Source of the DNA: Actinokineospora terrae
GTDB lineage: Bacteria > Actinomycetota > Actinomycetes > Mycobacteriales > Pseudonocardiaceae
Length of the DNA stretch: 64,000 nucleotides
Assembly (NCBI RefSeq): GCF_900111175.1
Contig: NZ_FOGI01000001.1
Coordinates: 544,194 to 608,193 of the forward strand
Direction of reading: 5' to 3'
A program made the position numbers and the translations under genes. The notes under the pieces are model-generated. The model was not told the DNA's origin and did not search any database. It worked only from the letters and a program-made list of their open reading frames with translations. This document shows, one piece after another, positions 48,657-57,816 of the stretch; positions within the stretch are counted from its first letter, which is position 1; every line of letters begins with the position of its first letter.

Positions 48657-48668
48657 AGGCTAACCTAA
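48650..48668. promoter_or_regulatory. Iron box upstream of dhbA
   Basis: GTAAGTTAGGCTAACCTAA matches 17 of 19 positions of the consensus TTAGGTTAGGCTAACCTAA, with a perfect right half and core. It lies 126 bases before the dhbA start and should make DHB synthesis iron-repressed. Confidence 0.9.
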
Positions 48669-48675
48669 ATGACGC

Positions 48676-48690
48676 GGGTGATCACATCAC
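48676..48690. repeat. Direct repeat, left copy, before the dhb operon
   Basis: GGGTGATCACATCAC recurs with one change as GGGTGATCACGTCAC at 53234-53248, just after the last gene of the operon. Each contains the palindrome GTGATCAC. The pair brackets the DHB genes exactly. Confidence 0.5.
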
Positions 48691-48740
48691 CTGATGATCG
48701 TCCGCGTGGTCCGCGTCATCGCCGCCGCAAGGGGTCCGCC

Positions 48741-48794
48741 ATGGCACACCGCGCCTCAGCCGTCCCGGCACCGTTACCCCGGGGGGCCTCCTGA
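48741..48794 (+). CDS. 17-codon upstream ORF overlapping dhbA
   Basis: An ATG at 48741, with AAGGGG 6 bases upstream, opens a frame for [17 protein letters not shown] whose TGA overlaps the dhbA ATG (TGATG). Codon 12 is TTA, a codon that is rare in high-GC actinobacteria and depends on the bldA tRNA in Streptomyces. It may be a leader that couples or gates dhbA translation. It is small enough to be chance. Confidence 0.4.
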   Translation: MAHRASAVPAPLPRGAS

Positions 48795-49603
48795 TGCCCA
48801 GCAACACCACGACCGCTGACCCCGGCCCGGGTCGGTTCACCGGCAAGACCGCCCTGGTCACCGGGGCGGGTCAGGGCATCGGCGCCGCCGTGGTCGCCGC
48901 GCTGGCCGCCGAGGGCGCCGCCGTCGCCGCCGTCGACCTCGACCGGGTCCGGGTCGACGCCACCGCCACCGAGCACCGCGCGGCGGGCGCCCACGTCCGC
49001 GCCTACCCCGTGGACGTCTCGCACAGCGACGCCGTCGAGCGGGCCGTCGAGCAGGTCGAGGGCGACCTGGGCCCGATCGACGTCCTGGTCAACGTCGCGG
49101 GTGTCCTGCGCGCGGGCACGGTGGTCAAGTCGACCGACGAGGACTGGCTGAGCACCTTCGCGGTCAACTCCGACGGCGTCTTCTTCGCCTCCCGCGCGGT
49201 CGCCCGCCGGATGGTCCCCCGCTCGTCCGGCGTGATCATCACCGTCGGCTCCAACGCCGCGGGCGTGCCCAGGATGCAGATGGCCGCCTACGCCGCGTCC
49301 AAGGCCGCCGCCACCATGTTCACCCGCTGCCTCGGCCTGGAACTGGCCCAGCACGGCATCCGCTGCAACGTGGTCTCGCCCGGCTCGACCGACACCGCCA
49401 TGCAGCGCGCGCTGTGGACCGGCGACGGCGCCCGCCGGGTGATCGAGGGCACCCCGGAGTCCTTCCGGGTCGGCATCCCGCTCGGCCGCATCGCCGACGC
49501 CGCCGACATCGCCGACGCCGTGCTGTTCCTGGCCTCGGACCAGGCGCGGCACATCACCATGCAGAACCTCTACGTCGACGGCGGCGCGACCCTGGTCGGC
49601 TGA
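48794..49603 (+). CDS. dhbA: 2,3-dihydro-2,3-dihydroxybenzoate dehydrogenase
   Basis: A 269-residue short-chain dehydrogenase of the EntA/DhbA type. It oxidises 2,3-dihydro-2,3-dihydroxybenzoate to 2,3-dihydroxybenzoate with NAD+, the third step from chorismate. Seen: the NAD motif TGAGQGIG at about residues 24-31, NVAG (residues ~104-107), the catalytic Ser in [13 protein letters not shown] with Tyr and Lys, and a C-terminal [10 protein letters not shown]. The function is set by the neighbours: isochorismate synthase, DHB-AMP ligase and isochorismatase follow in line. The ATG at 48794 is preceded by a G-run and overlaps a short upstream ORF; the first ~14 residues are variable. An iron box and promoter lie upstream. 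Confidence 0.93.
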   Translation: MPSNTTTADPGPGRFTGKTALVTGAGQGIGAAVVAALAAEGAAVAAVDLDRVRVDATATEHRAAGAHVRAYPVDVSHSDAVERAVEQVEGDLGPIDVLVNVAGVLRAGTVVKSTDEDWLSTFAVNSDGVFFASRAVARRMVPRSSGVIITVGSNAAGVPRMQMAAYAASKAAATMFTRCLGLELAQHGIRCNVVSPGSTDTAMQRALWTGDGARRVIEGTPESFRVGIPLGRIADAADIADAVLFLASDQARHITMQNLYVDGGATLVG

Positions 49604-49635
49604 GGTGTCCACTCCGGACACCAGCGGAGTTGGCG

Positions 49636-50792
49636 ATGAACGAGTGGACACCGATCAGAACGGAGCAGTCTGTGCCTGCCCTGGGAACCCTCCCCGTCGA
49701 GGCCCGACCCGAGGACCTGCCCGCCGCCTACCGGCCGGGCGCGTTCCTGTTCACCTCACCGGCGGGCGTGCTGCTGGCCGAGGGGGAGCGCGCCGTGCTC
49801 ACCTCCCCGGTCGAGGCGGCAGGCGCGCTCGGTGACGACGAGATCGTCGTCGGCGCGATCCCGTTCGACCCGGCCGCGCCCAGCCGCCTGGTGGTCCCCG
49901 AGGTGGTGCGCCGCTCCGGGCCGCTGCCCGCCGCCGCCCGGCAGGCGCCCAGGGTGTCCGCGCGCTGGCTGGCCCAGCACACCGACGCCGACGCCTACCG
50001 CACCGGGGTGCGGCGCGCGCTGGAGCTGATGGAGTCCGGCGCGCTGAGCAAGGTCGTGCTCGCCCGCAGGCTCGACCTGGTGGCCGCCGAGCCGGTCGAC
50101 GTGCTCGACCTGGTCCGCGCGCTGGCCGCCCGCGACCCGCGCGGGCACACCTTCGCCGCCGACCTCGGCGACCGCACCCTGCTGGGCACCAGCCCGGAGC
50201 TGCTGATCCGCCGCACCGGCAGCGTCGTCTCGTCCAACCCGCTGGCCGGGTCCCGCCCGCGCGCGGAGGACCCGGTGCTCGACGGCCGCAACGCCACCGC
50301 GCTGCTGTCCTCGGCCAAGGACCGCCGCGAGCACGCCGTCGTGGTCACCGCCGTGGCCGACGCGCTCGCCCCGCACTGCAAGCAGCTGACCGTGCCCAGC
50401 GAGCCGGAGCTGCTGCCGACCCGGTCCATGTGGCACCTGTCGACGCAGGTCACCGGCGTGCTGGCCGATCCGGACACGACGGTGCTGGAGCTGGCGACCG
50501 CGCTGCACCCGACGCCTGCGGTCTGCGGCGCGCCCACGGTGGCCGCGCGCCGGGTGATCGGCGAGCTCGAACCGTTCGACCGCGGCTTCTACACCGGCGT
50601 GGTGGGCTGGTCGGACGCGCGCGGCGACGGCGAGTGGGTCGTCACCATTCGCTGCGGCGAGGTGCGCGGCGCGACCCTGCGGCTGTTCGCGGGCGCGGGC
50701 CTGGTGCTCGGGTCCGACCCGGAGGCCGAGCTGGCCGAGACCGGCGCGAAGCTGCGGACCCTGCTCGGCGCGCTCGGCGTGGAGGAGTCGGC

Positions 50793-50796
<4 letters not shown>
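49636..50796 (+). CDS. dhbC: Isochorismate synthase
   Basis: A 386-residue chorismate-utilising enzyme of the EntC/DhbC type; it converts chorismate to isochorismate, the first step to DHB, in the cytoplasm with Mg2+. Seen: [12 protein letters not shown], the [10 protein letters not shown] segment, [14 protein letters not shown], a [10 protein letters not shown] stretch, [10 protein letters not shown], and [13 protein letters not shown] followed by FYTGVVGW, which are the conserved blocks of the family's C-terminal catalytic core. The ATG at 49636 has CGGAG with 6 bases spacing, 32 bases after dhbA. Its stop overlaps the dhbE start (GTGA). Confidence 0.95.
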
Positions 50797-52376
<1,580 letters not shown>

Positions 52377-52378
52377 CC

Positions 52379-53020
52379 GTGGGACTGCCCGCCATCGCGC
52401 CGTACCCGATGCCGACCGAGCCGGAACTGCCCAAGAACCGGGTCGAGTGGACGCCGGACCCGGACCGCGCCGTGCTGCTGGTGCACGACATGCAGAACCA
52501 CTTCCTGCGCGCGTTCCCATCCGGCGCGCAGCCGGTGCTCGACCTGGTCGCGAACCTGCGCGAGCTGCGCGAGGTGTGCAGGCGGCTGGGGGTGCCGGTC
52601 GTGTTCTCGGCGCAGCCCGGCGGCCAGACCGCCCAGCAGCGCGGCCTGCAGCTGGACATGTGGGGCCGCGGCATCGGCACCGACCCGGTCGACGAGCAGA
52701 TCATCGCCGACCTGCGCCCGGGCGGCAGCGACCAGCTGATGACCAAGTGGCGCTACAACGCCTTCCACCGCACCGAGCTGACCGCGCTCATGGGCGACCG
52801 CGACCAGCTCATCGTCACCGGCGTCTACGCCCACATCGGCTGCCTGATGACCGCCACCGACGCCTTCATGCGCGACATCCAGTCCTTCCTGGTCGCCGAC
52901 GCGGTCGCCGACTTCTCCGCCGAGGACCACGCCATGGCCCTGCGCTACGCCGCCACCCGCTGCGCCACCACCCTGACGACGTCCCGACTCATCACCCACC
53001 TCACCCAGGGCAGGCCATGA
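52379..53020 (+). CDS. dhbB: Isochorismatase, single-domain (no carrier domain)
   Basis: A 213-residue enzyme matching the N-terminal isochorismatase half of EntB/DhbB; it hydrolyses isochorismate to 2,3-dihydro-2,3-dihydroxybenzoate and pyruvate. Seen: AVLLVHDMQNHFL with the catalytic Asp, VVFSAQPGGQTAQQRGL, DQLMTKWRYNAFHRTEL with the catalytic Lys, and VTGVYAHIGCLMTATDAFM, where Cys takes the usual cysteine-hydrolase-like place of the family. The C-terminal aryl carrier domain of typical ~285-residue EntB is missing and is encoded instead by the next, overlapping gene. The GTG at 52379 has AGGGAGG 7 bases upstream, 2 bases after the dhbE stop. Confidence 0.94.
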   Translation: MGLPAIAPYPMPTEPELPKNRVEWTPDPDRAVLLVHDMQNHFLRAFPSGAQPVLDLVANLRELREVCRRLGVPVVFSAQPGGQTAQQRGLQLDMWGRGIGTDPVDEQIIADLRPGGSDQLMTKWRYNAFHRTELTALMGDRDQLIVTGVYAHIGCLMTATDAFMRDIQSFLVADAVADFSAEDHAMALRYAATRCATTLTTSRLITHLTQGRP

Positions 53021-53229
53021 CCCCCGACGACATCCGCACCCAGGTAGCCGCCCTCCTCGAAGTCCCCCCCACCACCATCGCCGACGACGACAACCTCCTC
53101 GACCACGGCCTCGACTCCATCCGCGTCATGACCCTCCTCGAGTCCTGGCGCACCACCGGCACCGACCTGGCCTTCGCCGACCTCGCCGAAACCCCCACCA
53201 TCGCCGCCTGGTCCACCCTGGTCCGATAG
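53017..53229 (+). CDS. Stand-alone aryl carrier protein (ArCP)
   Basis: A 70-residue carrier protein with the phosphopantetheine motif HGLDSIRVM (Ser about residue 34), four-helix pattern, and DNLLDHGLDS loop typical of aryl carrier domains. It would be charged with DHB by DhbE and hand it to the starter C domain of NRPS 1. Its ATG overlaps the dhbB stop (ATGA), so the two halves that are fused in EntB are here split but still translated together. It ends the dhb operon. Confidence 0.92.
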   Translation: MTPDDIRTQVAALLEVPPTTIADDDNLLDHGLDSIRVMTLLESWRTTGTDLAFADLAETPTIAAWSTLVR

Positions 53230-53233
53230 CTCC

Positions 53234-53248
53234 GGGTGATCACGTCAC
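53234..53248. repeat. Direct repeat, right copy, after the dhb operon
   Basis: GGGTGATCACGTCAC is the partner of 48676-48690, 5 bases after the ArCP stop. See the left copy. Confidence 0.5.
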
Positions 53249-53278
53249 ACGAACGAGATCATCGACGATGACACGGTC

Positions 53279-54217
53279 GTGGAGATCGCTGGGGAGAACC
53301 CGACCGCGTGGCTGGTCATCGCCGCGGGTGACGACCGCGAGCACGCGGGCAACGACGGCTACGACGACGCACCGTCGCAGCACTACAGCTGGGACAGCAC
53401 GGTCGCCAACCGGGAAGGTCCGCAGCAGGGCCACGTCATCGTGCTGCGCAACACCAAGGTCCTGCTGGGCGTCTCGGTGATCGACCGGGTCGACAAGGAC
53501 ACCGCGGACAAGCTGCGCCACCGGTGCCCCGCGTGCTCGCGGGCGAACTTCAAGCAACGCAAGGAGCTGCTGCCCCGGTACGTCTGCTCGAGCTGCAAGC
53601 ACGAGTTCGACGAGCCGGAGTCGCGGTTGGAGCAGGTGACCACCTATCGCACGGACCACGCCGCGTCGTGGACCGACCTGCACGGTGTGTTGACCAAGCA
53701 GCAGCTCCGCGACCTGTGCTTCAGCACCGGCTCGCAGCTGAGCATCCGCCCCTTCCGCTACGACGCGTTCCGGGCGCTGCTCGGCGAGCGGTCCGACCTG
53801 CCGCAGCTCGGCTTGGTCGAGGCGAGGGTCCGGGCGATCGCCGGTGGGCACCGGCGGGCCTTCGTGCGGGTGCGCAACGGGCAGGGCGCCTTCCGGGCCC
53901 GACTGCTCAAGGAGTACGGCGATGTCTGCGCGTTCACCGGCCCCACGCCGCGGGAGGCGCTGGAGGCGGCCCACCTCTACAGCTTCGCCGAGGACGGCGA
54001 GCACCGCGACGAGGGCGGCCTGCTCCTGCGCCGCGACGTGCACGGCCTGTTCGACCGCGGGTACCTGGCGGTCGAACCCGGCGGACTGACCATCGACGTG
54101 GTCGACGCGCTGCACGGCTACGAGGCGTACCAGGCCCTCCACGGCGCTGTGCTGCAGGTCGAGCTGACCGCCCAGCAGCAGGACTGGGTCAGGGCCCACT
54201 GGGCCGCGCACCGCTGA
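53279..54217 (+). CDS. HNH endonuclease with N-terminal zinc-ribbon region
   Basis: A 312-residue putative nuclease. The N-terminal ~70 residues have the HYSWDSTVANR segment found in a family of restriction-type HNH proteins. A zinc ribbon follows (CPAC at 83-86 and CSSC at 103-106). The C-terminal half carries the HNH fold: YGDVCAFTGP, LEAAHLYSF, GGLLLRRDVHGLFDRGYLAV, with the two His and Asp of the metal site. I used the GTG at 53279, since the frame is closed at 53237-53239 and no ATG lies between; the ribosome site is weak. It is not part of the iron locus. A stand-alone (type IV-like or orphan) restriction role is possible, but no methylase or helicase lies near. Confidence 0.8.
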   Translation: MEIAGENPTAWLVIAAGDDREHAGNDGYDDAPSQHYSWDSTVANREGPQQGHVIVLRNTKVLLGVSVIDRVDKDTADKLRHRCPACSRANFKQRKELLPRYVCSSCKHEFDEPESRLEQVTTYRTDHAASWTDLHGVLTKQQLRDLCFSTGSQLSIRPFRYDAFRALLGERSDLPQLGLVEARVRAIAGGHRRAFVRVRNGQGAFRARLLKEYGDVCAFTGPTPREALEAAHLYSFAEDGEHRDEGGLLLRRDVHGLFDRGYLAVEPGGLTIDVVDALHGYEAYQALHGAVLQVELTAQQQDWVRAHWAAHR

Positions 54218-54307
54218 CCACCACTCGATCGGGTGGCCTGTCCGGTGCTGGCGGGCCAGGGGCGGCAGTGTCCTGAGTGGACCAGTGGTGTGGCTCAGGA
54301 GGCTCAG

Positions 54308-54778
54308 ATGCGTGCGGTGGTGCTGGCGGTCGGGATGCTGGTGTTGAGCCCTGCGGTGGCGGCGGCCGAGGCGGCGGAGGGGGAGGTGTGGGTGCGGTCG
54401 GTGGCGACCGACCAGTGCCTGACCCGGCCGGAGGTGCCGGGGGTGGTGTTCGGCGACGCGTGCGCGCCGCTGGACCGGCAGGGGTGGCAGTTGACGGAGC
54501 ACGAGGACCGGAGCGTGGCGATCACGGCCGCCGGGACGGACCTGTGCCTGGCGCACACCGACCTGGACGTCATCACCAAGGCCTGCGACGAACTGGACGA
54601 GCCGCAGGCCTGGACCCTGGAGGAACAGGACGGCGGCTTCTGGATCCAGGCCACCAAGGACGACGCGGGCGTGCGGTGGTGCCTGTGGCACGCGGACGAG
54701 GGCCCGTACGTAGGACTCCAACCGTGCGACGGGTCGGTCGCGGGAGAACGCTGGCAACTCCCCGTCTTCGGCGGCTGA
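54308..54778 (+). CDS. Secreted ricin-like beta-trefoil protein
   Basis: A 156-residue protein with a clear Sec signal peptide (MRAVVLAVGMLVLSPAVAAA, cleavage near residue 20-23). The mature part has repeated units of about 40-45 residues with QCLTRP..GDAC..LDRQGWQL, DLCLAH..TKAC..PQAWTL and RWCLWH..LQPC..GERWQL, i.e. the paired Cys and Q/E-x-W pattern of ricin-B-type trefoils. Such domains bind sugars or serve as secreted scaffold; here there is no catalytic domain. The ATG at 54308 has AGGAGG upstream; a longer frame from 54233 is ignored because it lacks this site and would bury the signal peptide. Confidence 0.75.
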   Translation: MRAVVLAVGMLVLSPAVAAAEAAEGEVWVRSVATDQCLTRPEVPGVVFGDACAPLDRQGWQLTEHEDRSVAITAAGTDLCLAHTDLDVITKACDELDEPQAWTLEEQDGGFWIQATKDDAGVRWCLWHADEGPYVGLQPCDGSVAGERWQLPVFGG

Positions 54779-54986
54779 CCCCACTTGGACCGGGGCGTCG
54801 ACACTCTCGGCGTCCCGGCTTGTGAGGTTGCGTGTGCTCGTGGCTTTGGTGGGCAGGGGCTTGCGGTGCCGGGAAGGTTCGCCGCGTTGCTGCTCCGCTC
54901 GGCAGGTTCCAAGGGGTCGAGGGTGGCTGGGCCTGCGAATCCTCATTGACGAGGCCCGGATTCTTCACCCGGTTCAGCGACAGAAG

Positions 54987-54995
54987 TTATCCACA
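54987..54995 (+). other. DnaA-box-like nonamer
   Basis: TTATCCACA is identical to the classical DnaA box. It is single, without a cluster or AT-rich unwinding region, so an origin is not indicated. Confidence 0.3.
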
Positions 54996-55125
54996 TCTGG
55001 ATCTTGTCGGGGCTGGTTTCAAGATCGCCTGTCGGGGGGTGCCGATAGACTGGCACTGGGACGCCCCCCGGAGAGGGTGGGGGCTGGGGCAGGACTGGCG
55101 TGTGCGCGCGAAGCCGGTGGTTCGG

Positions 55126-55490
55126 CGTAGGAGCCCTGGTGTGGATTAAGGCTCCTGGTGTGGGGTTAGGGCCCTAGCGTGGGGTCAGTGCCTCGGTGCA
55201 GGTCGGAGTCCCGGTGTGGACGAGGGGCTCGGTGTGGGGTGAGAGTCTCCGTGCGGGTGAGGTCTCAGTCTCGGTGCGGACGAGGGCCTCGTCGTGGGCT
55301 CGGAGTCTCGTTGCAGGTGAGAGCTTCGTGGTGAGGTCAGAGGGTTGGCGTGGGTGAGAGCCTCGTTATAAGTCAGAGTCCTGGTGCTGGCGAGGGGCTC
55401 GGTGTGAGGTGAGAGTCTCGGTGTCGAGCAAGAATCCTGACGTGGGGCTCAAGTCTTTGGGGTGGGTGGGAATACGGGGCGGTAAGAGTT
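55126..55490. repeat. Degenerate tandem array of 18-20 base units
   Basis: About 18 head-to-tail units of the type GTCTCGGTGTGGGGTGAGA can be followed, for example GGCTCGGTGTGGGGTGAGA, GTCTCCGTGCGGGTGAGGT, GTCTCGTTGCAGGTGAGA, GGCTCGGTGTGAGGTGAGA and GTCTCGGTGTCGAGCAAGA. Unit length varies, so it cannot be a coding repeat in one frame. The function is unknown. Confidence 0.65.
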
Positions 55491-55558
55491 TCGGGGGTGG
55501 CGACCTAATAGGGCTCGTCAGGTTGGGGGGCTGTTGACCGGGCTGGGAGGCTGGGGGG

Positions 55559-56563
55559 ATGAGGCCTGGGGTGGGGGAGTGGTTGGCTGTTCGGCGGTTT
55601 CGGGGGGCGGAGTCGCGGGGGTTGGCGCGGGTGGCTCTTGGGTTGTATGGGGCGGAGCGGGTGGGGGTGGTGTTGGCGCGGGAGGGGTGGTTGCTTGAGG
55701 AGCCGGTTGGGTTGGACCGGGTGAGGACTGTGCTCACGGATGTGCCTGCCCCGGGGCCGCCTGAAGTAGTGGAGCATGTTTTGCCGCCGGGGTACGACAC
55801 CTACACGCAAGCCATTGGTGACCTGGCGCGGCCTCGGCTATTCGAGGATCGGCCGTGTTATCGGCTTGTGGATGCCAATGGCGTCCTGACCTACGGCATG
55901 ACCACGTACTTCCAGGCGCTTGACGTTCGGGAGGCGTTGGCGCATGAGTTCGCGGCGGCGGCGCTCAAGGGGGAGCCGACCTGGGATGATCTGCCGCTCA
56001 GGCGGTCCACAACCGATCTGCCCATGGCGGCGGGGGTGCTGACCCTCACGCTCTCCAGAGACGGCCATTTCCTTGCCCACCAAAGAGATGGCAGAGCCGT
56101 GGCCGACGCGGGTGGCAACATCACCGCCGTACCAGCGGGCACCTTCCAGCCCACGAGCGACCACACCGCGGCGCACGACTTCGACCTCTGGCGCACCATC
56201 ATGCGCGAGTACGCCGAAGAACTCCTCGGCTACCCCGAACGCCGCGGCACCATCGACTACGACAACGACGAGCCCTTCGCCACCCTCGACAAAGCCAGGC
56301 AAGACAACAGGATCCAGCTCTACTACTACGGCACCACAATGGACCCACTGACCCTGGGCGTCAGCCACCTCACCGTAGCCGTACTGGACGAGCTACCCCA
56401 GGACATCGCGACCACCAACGACGAAGGCAGAGTCCTCAAAGGAATCCCCTTCACCGAACAAGCTATTGCCGAGCTGGAACCCAGACTTTCCCTGGGAACC
56501 CTGCACCTGCTCCGGCGAGCCCACCTGGACCGCGAACGCCTGCTGGCCCCAGGTCCACAATAG
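55559..56563 (+). CDS. Nudix-like hypothetical protein
   Basis: A 334-residue protein I cannot assign firmly. The middle has MAAGVLTLTLSRDGHFLAHQR, DAGGNITAVPAGTFQP and, at about residues 216-221, REYAEELLG, which resembles the REUXEE core of a Nudix box; a RIQLYYYGTTMDPLTLGVSHLTVAVL strand set follows, consistent with a Nudix fold. The complete box (GX5EX7) is not clear, so hydrolase activity is doubtful. Similar C-terminal regions occur in actinobacterial proteins with an XRE DNA-binding domain; here the N terminus has no evident HTH. The ATG at 55559 follows a G-rich, GGAGG-containing leader. The 5' third is G-rich and uses codons unlike the 3' part. Confidence 0.6.
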   Translation: MRPGVGEWLAVRRFRGAESRGLARVALGLYGAERVGVVLAREGWLLEEPVGLDRVRTVLTDVPAPGPPEVVEHVLPPGYDTYTQAIGDLARPRLFEDRPCYRLVDANGVLTYGMTTYFQALDVREALAHEFAAAALKGEPTWDDLPLRRSTTDLPMAAGVLTLTLSRDGHFLAHQRDGRAVADAGGNITAVPAGTFQPTSDHTAAHDFDLWRTIMREYAEELLGYPERRGTIDYDNDEPFATLDKARQDNRIQLYYYGTTMDPLTLGVSHLTVAVLDELPQDIATTNDEGRVLKGIPFTEQAIAELEPRLSLGTLHLLRRAHLDRERLLAPGPQ

Positions 56564-56582
56564 ACCCAGGGCCGGCGGCAGC

Positions 56583-57500
56583 TCACACAGCGGAGAAGTG
56601 CGACGCGTCCCCCGTGCGCACCGCGCTCGGCGTCCCGTCGATGCTGACCGGGACGTCCCCGGCAAGGGTGATGCGGTGCAGGCGGCGGGCCTGGTCGTCG
56701 TAGTCGGCGATGGCGTAGTGCTGGGTGGCGCGGTTGTCCCAGATGGCGACGTCGCCGTCCTGCCAGTGCCAGCGGACGGTGTTCTCCAGCCGGGTGACCC
56801 TGGCCTGCAGGAGCTGGAACAGCGCCTGCGACTCGACCGAGGTCACGCCGATGAGCCGCTTGACGAAGTGGCCGAGCAGCAGCGAGCGCTCGCCGGTCTC
56901 CGGGTGCACGCGGACCACCGGGTGCTCGGTCTCGTACAGGTCTGACTGGAACTCCGAGCGGTACTGCTCGGTCTTGACGTCCACGCCGCCGATGCGCAGC
57001 TCGTCGATGTTGGCCGCGTAGTCGTAAGCGTTGGTGTGCACCGCCCACAGACCGTCCACAAGCGCCTTGAGCGACAGCGGCAGCGCCTCGTACGCGGCGA
57101 CGGTGTTGGCCCACACCGTGTTCCCGCCGTACGGCGGCAGGTGCACCGCGCGCAGGATGCTCACCGACGGGATCCGGTCGACGAACGTCACGTCGGTGTG
57201 CCAGCTGTTGGCCTTGCCGTACTCCGAGTCGATCGGCAGCACGTTCGGGTTCTTCACCGCGCGCACCGTCGGGTGCGCCAGGGTCACCTCGCCCAGCAGC
57301 GAGCCGAACGCCAGCTGACCCTCGTCGTCGAGGTGGTCCTGGCCGCGGAAGAAGATGACCTTGTTGGCCAGCAGCGCGGCGCGGACCGCGGCGACCGCGG
57401 CCTCGGACAGGTCACCGCCGAGCCGCACGCCGTCGATGCGCGCGCCGATGTTCGAACCGAGCTTGACGACCGACACCCCGGTCTGCACGGACTGGCTCAC
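56583..57500 (-). CDS. TauD/TfdA-type 2-oxoglutarate-dependent dioxygenase
   Basis: A 305-residue Fe(II)/2-oxoglutarate dioxygenase of the TauD/AtsK group, which oxidises taurine, alkyl sulfates or related compounds so that sulfite or sulfate is released. Seen: [26 protein letters not shown], the HxD pair in [30 protein letters not shown] with the distal His, and the 2-oxoglutarate Arg in [11 protein letters not shown]. The GTG at 57500 has AAAGGA 8 bases upstream. It diverges from the ROK regulator and transporter genes and the sulfatase; with them it suggests scavenging of organic sulfur esters. It ends 19 bases from the convergent Nudix-like gene. Substrate not determinable. Confidence 0.88.
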   Translation of the reverse strand: MSQSVQTGVSVVKLGSNIGARIDGVRLGGDLSEAAVAAVRAALLANKVIFFRGQDHLDDEGQLAFGSLLGEVTLAHPTVRAVKNPNVLPIDSEYGKANSWHTDVTFVDRIPSVSILRAVHLPPYGGNTVWANTVAAYEALPLSLKALVDGLWAVHTNAYDYAANIDELRIGGVDVKTEQYRSEFQSDLYETEHPVVRVHPETGERSLLLGHFVKRLIGVTSVESQALFQLLQARVTRLENTVRWHWQDGDVAIWDNRATQHYAIADYDDQARRLHRITLAGDVPVSIDGTPSAVRTGDASHFSAV

Positions 57501-57596
57501 GGTAGGGGTTCCTTTCTGCTGCGGATGCCGCGACCGCGGCGAGAGGCGGGCTGCCCCGCACGCCGAACCTACGAACGCCACCGGCGCGCCAACAAG

Positions 57597-57606
57597 TTTC
57601 CGGAAA
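57597..57606. promoter_or_regulatory. Palindrome TTTCCGGAAA, candidate ROK operator
   Basis: A perfect 10-base palindrome in an otherwise AT-richer patch of the divergent control region. Assignment to the ROK regulator rests on position alone. Confidence 0.3.
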
Positions 57607-57652
57607 GCACTGAAATTAAGTGGGCACCACCGGTTCCATATCCCGGACGCCG

Positions 57653-57681
57653 TTGACATCCCCTGTGGACAAACGGATTCT
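57653..57681 (+). promoter_or_regulatory. Possible promoter of the ROK-transporter genes
   Basis: A perfect -35 TTGACA (57653-57658) is 17 bases from a weak -10 GATTCT (57676-57681). It lies about 135 bases before the ROK start. Confidence 0.4.
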
Positions 57682-57816
57682 TCCCTGGTGCGCCGCTGCC
57701 GTTGACCACTTGCGCCTGCCCGCCACCGCCTGCCGGGCCGGTTCGTCTCCACCTGAGTTCTTTACCCGCGCGAACAAAAGCGGGTCGACCCCACCTGCCT
57801 GAGAGGGAACCCACCC

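Larger units (their letters stand above)
54779..55558. other. 780-base stretch without a gene
   Basis: No frame here has the codon character of its neighbours. The first 200 bases show nothing clear. A DnaA-box-like TTATCCACA lies at 54987-54995 in a block (about 54985-55080) that resembles the leader seen before DUF222/HNH (13E12-type) genes in actinobacteria, but no such gene follows. From about 55126 to 55490 there is a degenerate tandem array. G-rich sequence then leads to the gene at 55559. Confidence 0.55.
57501..57816. other. Divergent control region between the dioxygenase and ROK genes
   Basis: This 316-base gap holds no gene. It contains a 10-base perfect palindrome (57597-57606) and a possible rightward promoter (57653-57681), listed separately. 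Regulation of both transcripts by the ROK protein is plausible. Confidence 0.55.

Noticed and set aside
54987..54995. Replication origin
   Set aside because: Only one DnaA-box-like word, no dnaA/dnaN genes, no box cluster or AT-rich region.
55126..55490. CRISPR array
   Set aside because: The units are adjacent and degenerate without spacers of constant length, and no cas gene is near.
57501..57752. N-terminal extension of the dioxygenase to 57752
   Set aside because: The extension is Arg-rich, lacks a ribosome site and is outside the family alignment; GTG 57500 has AAAGGA.
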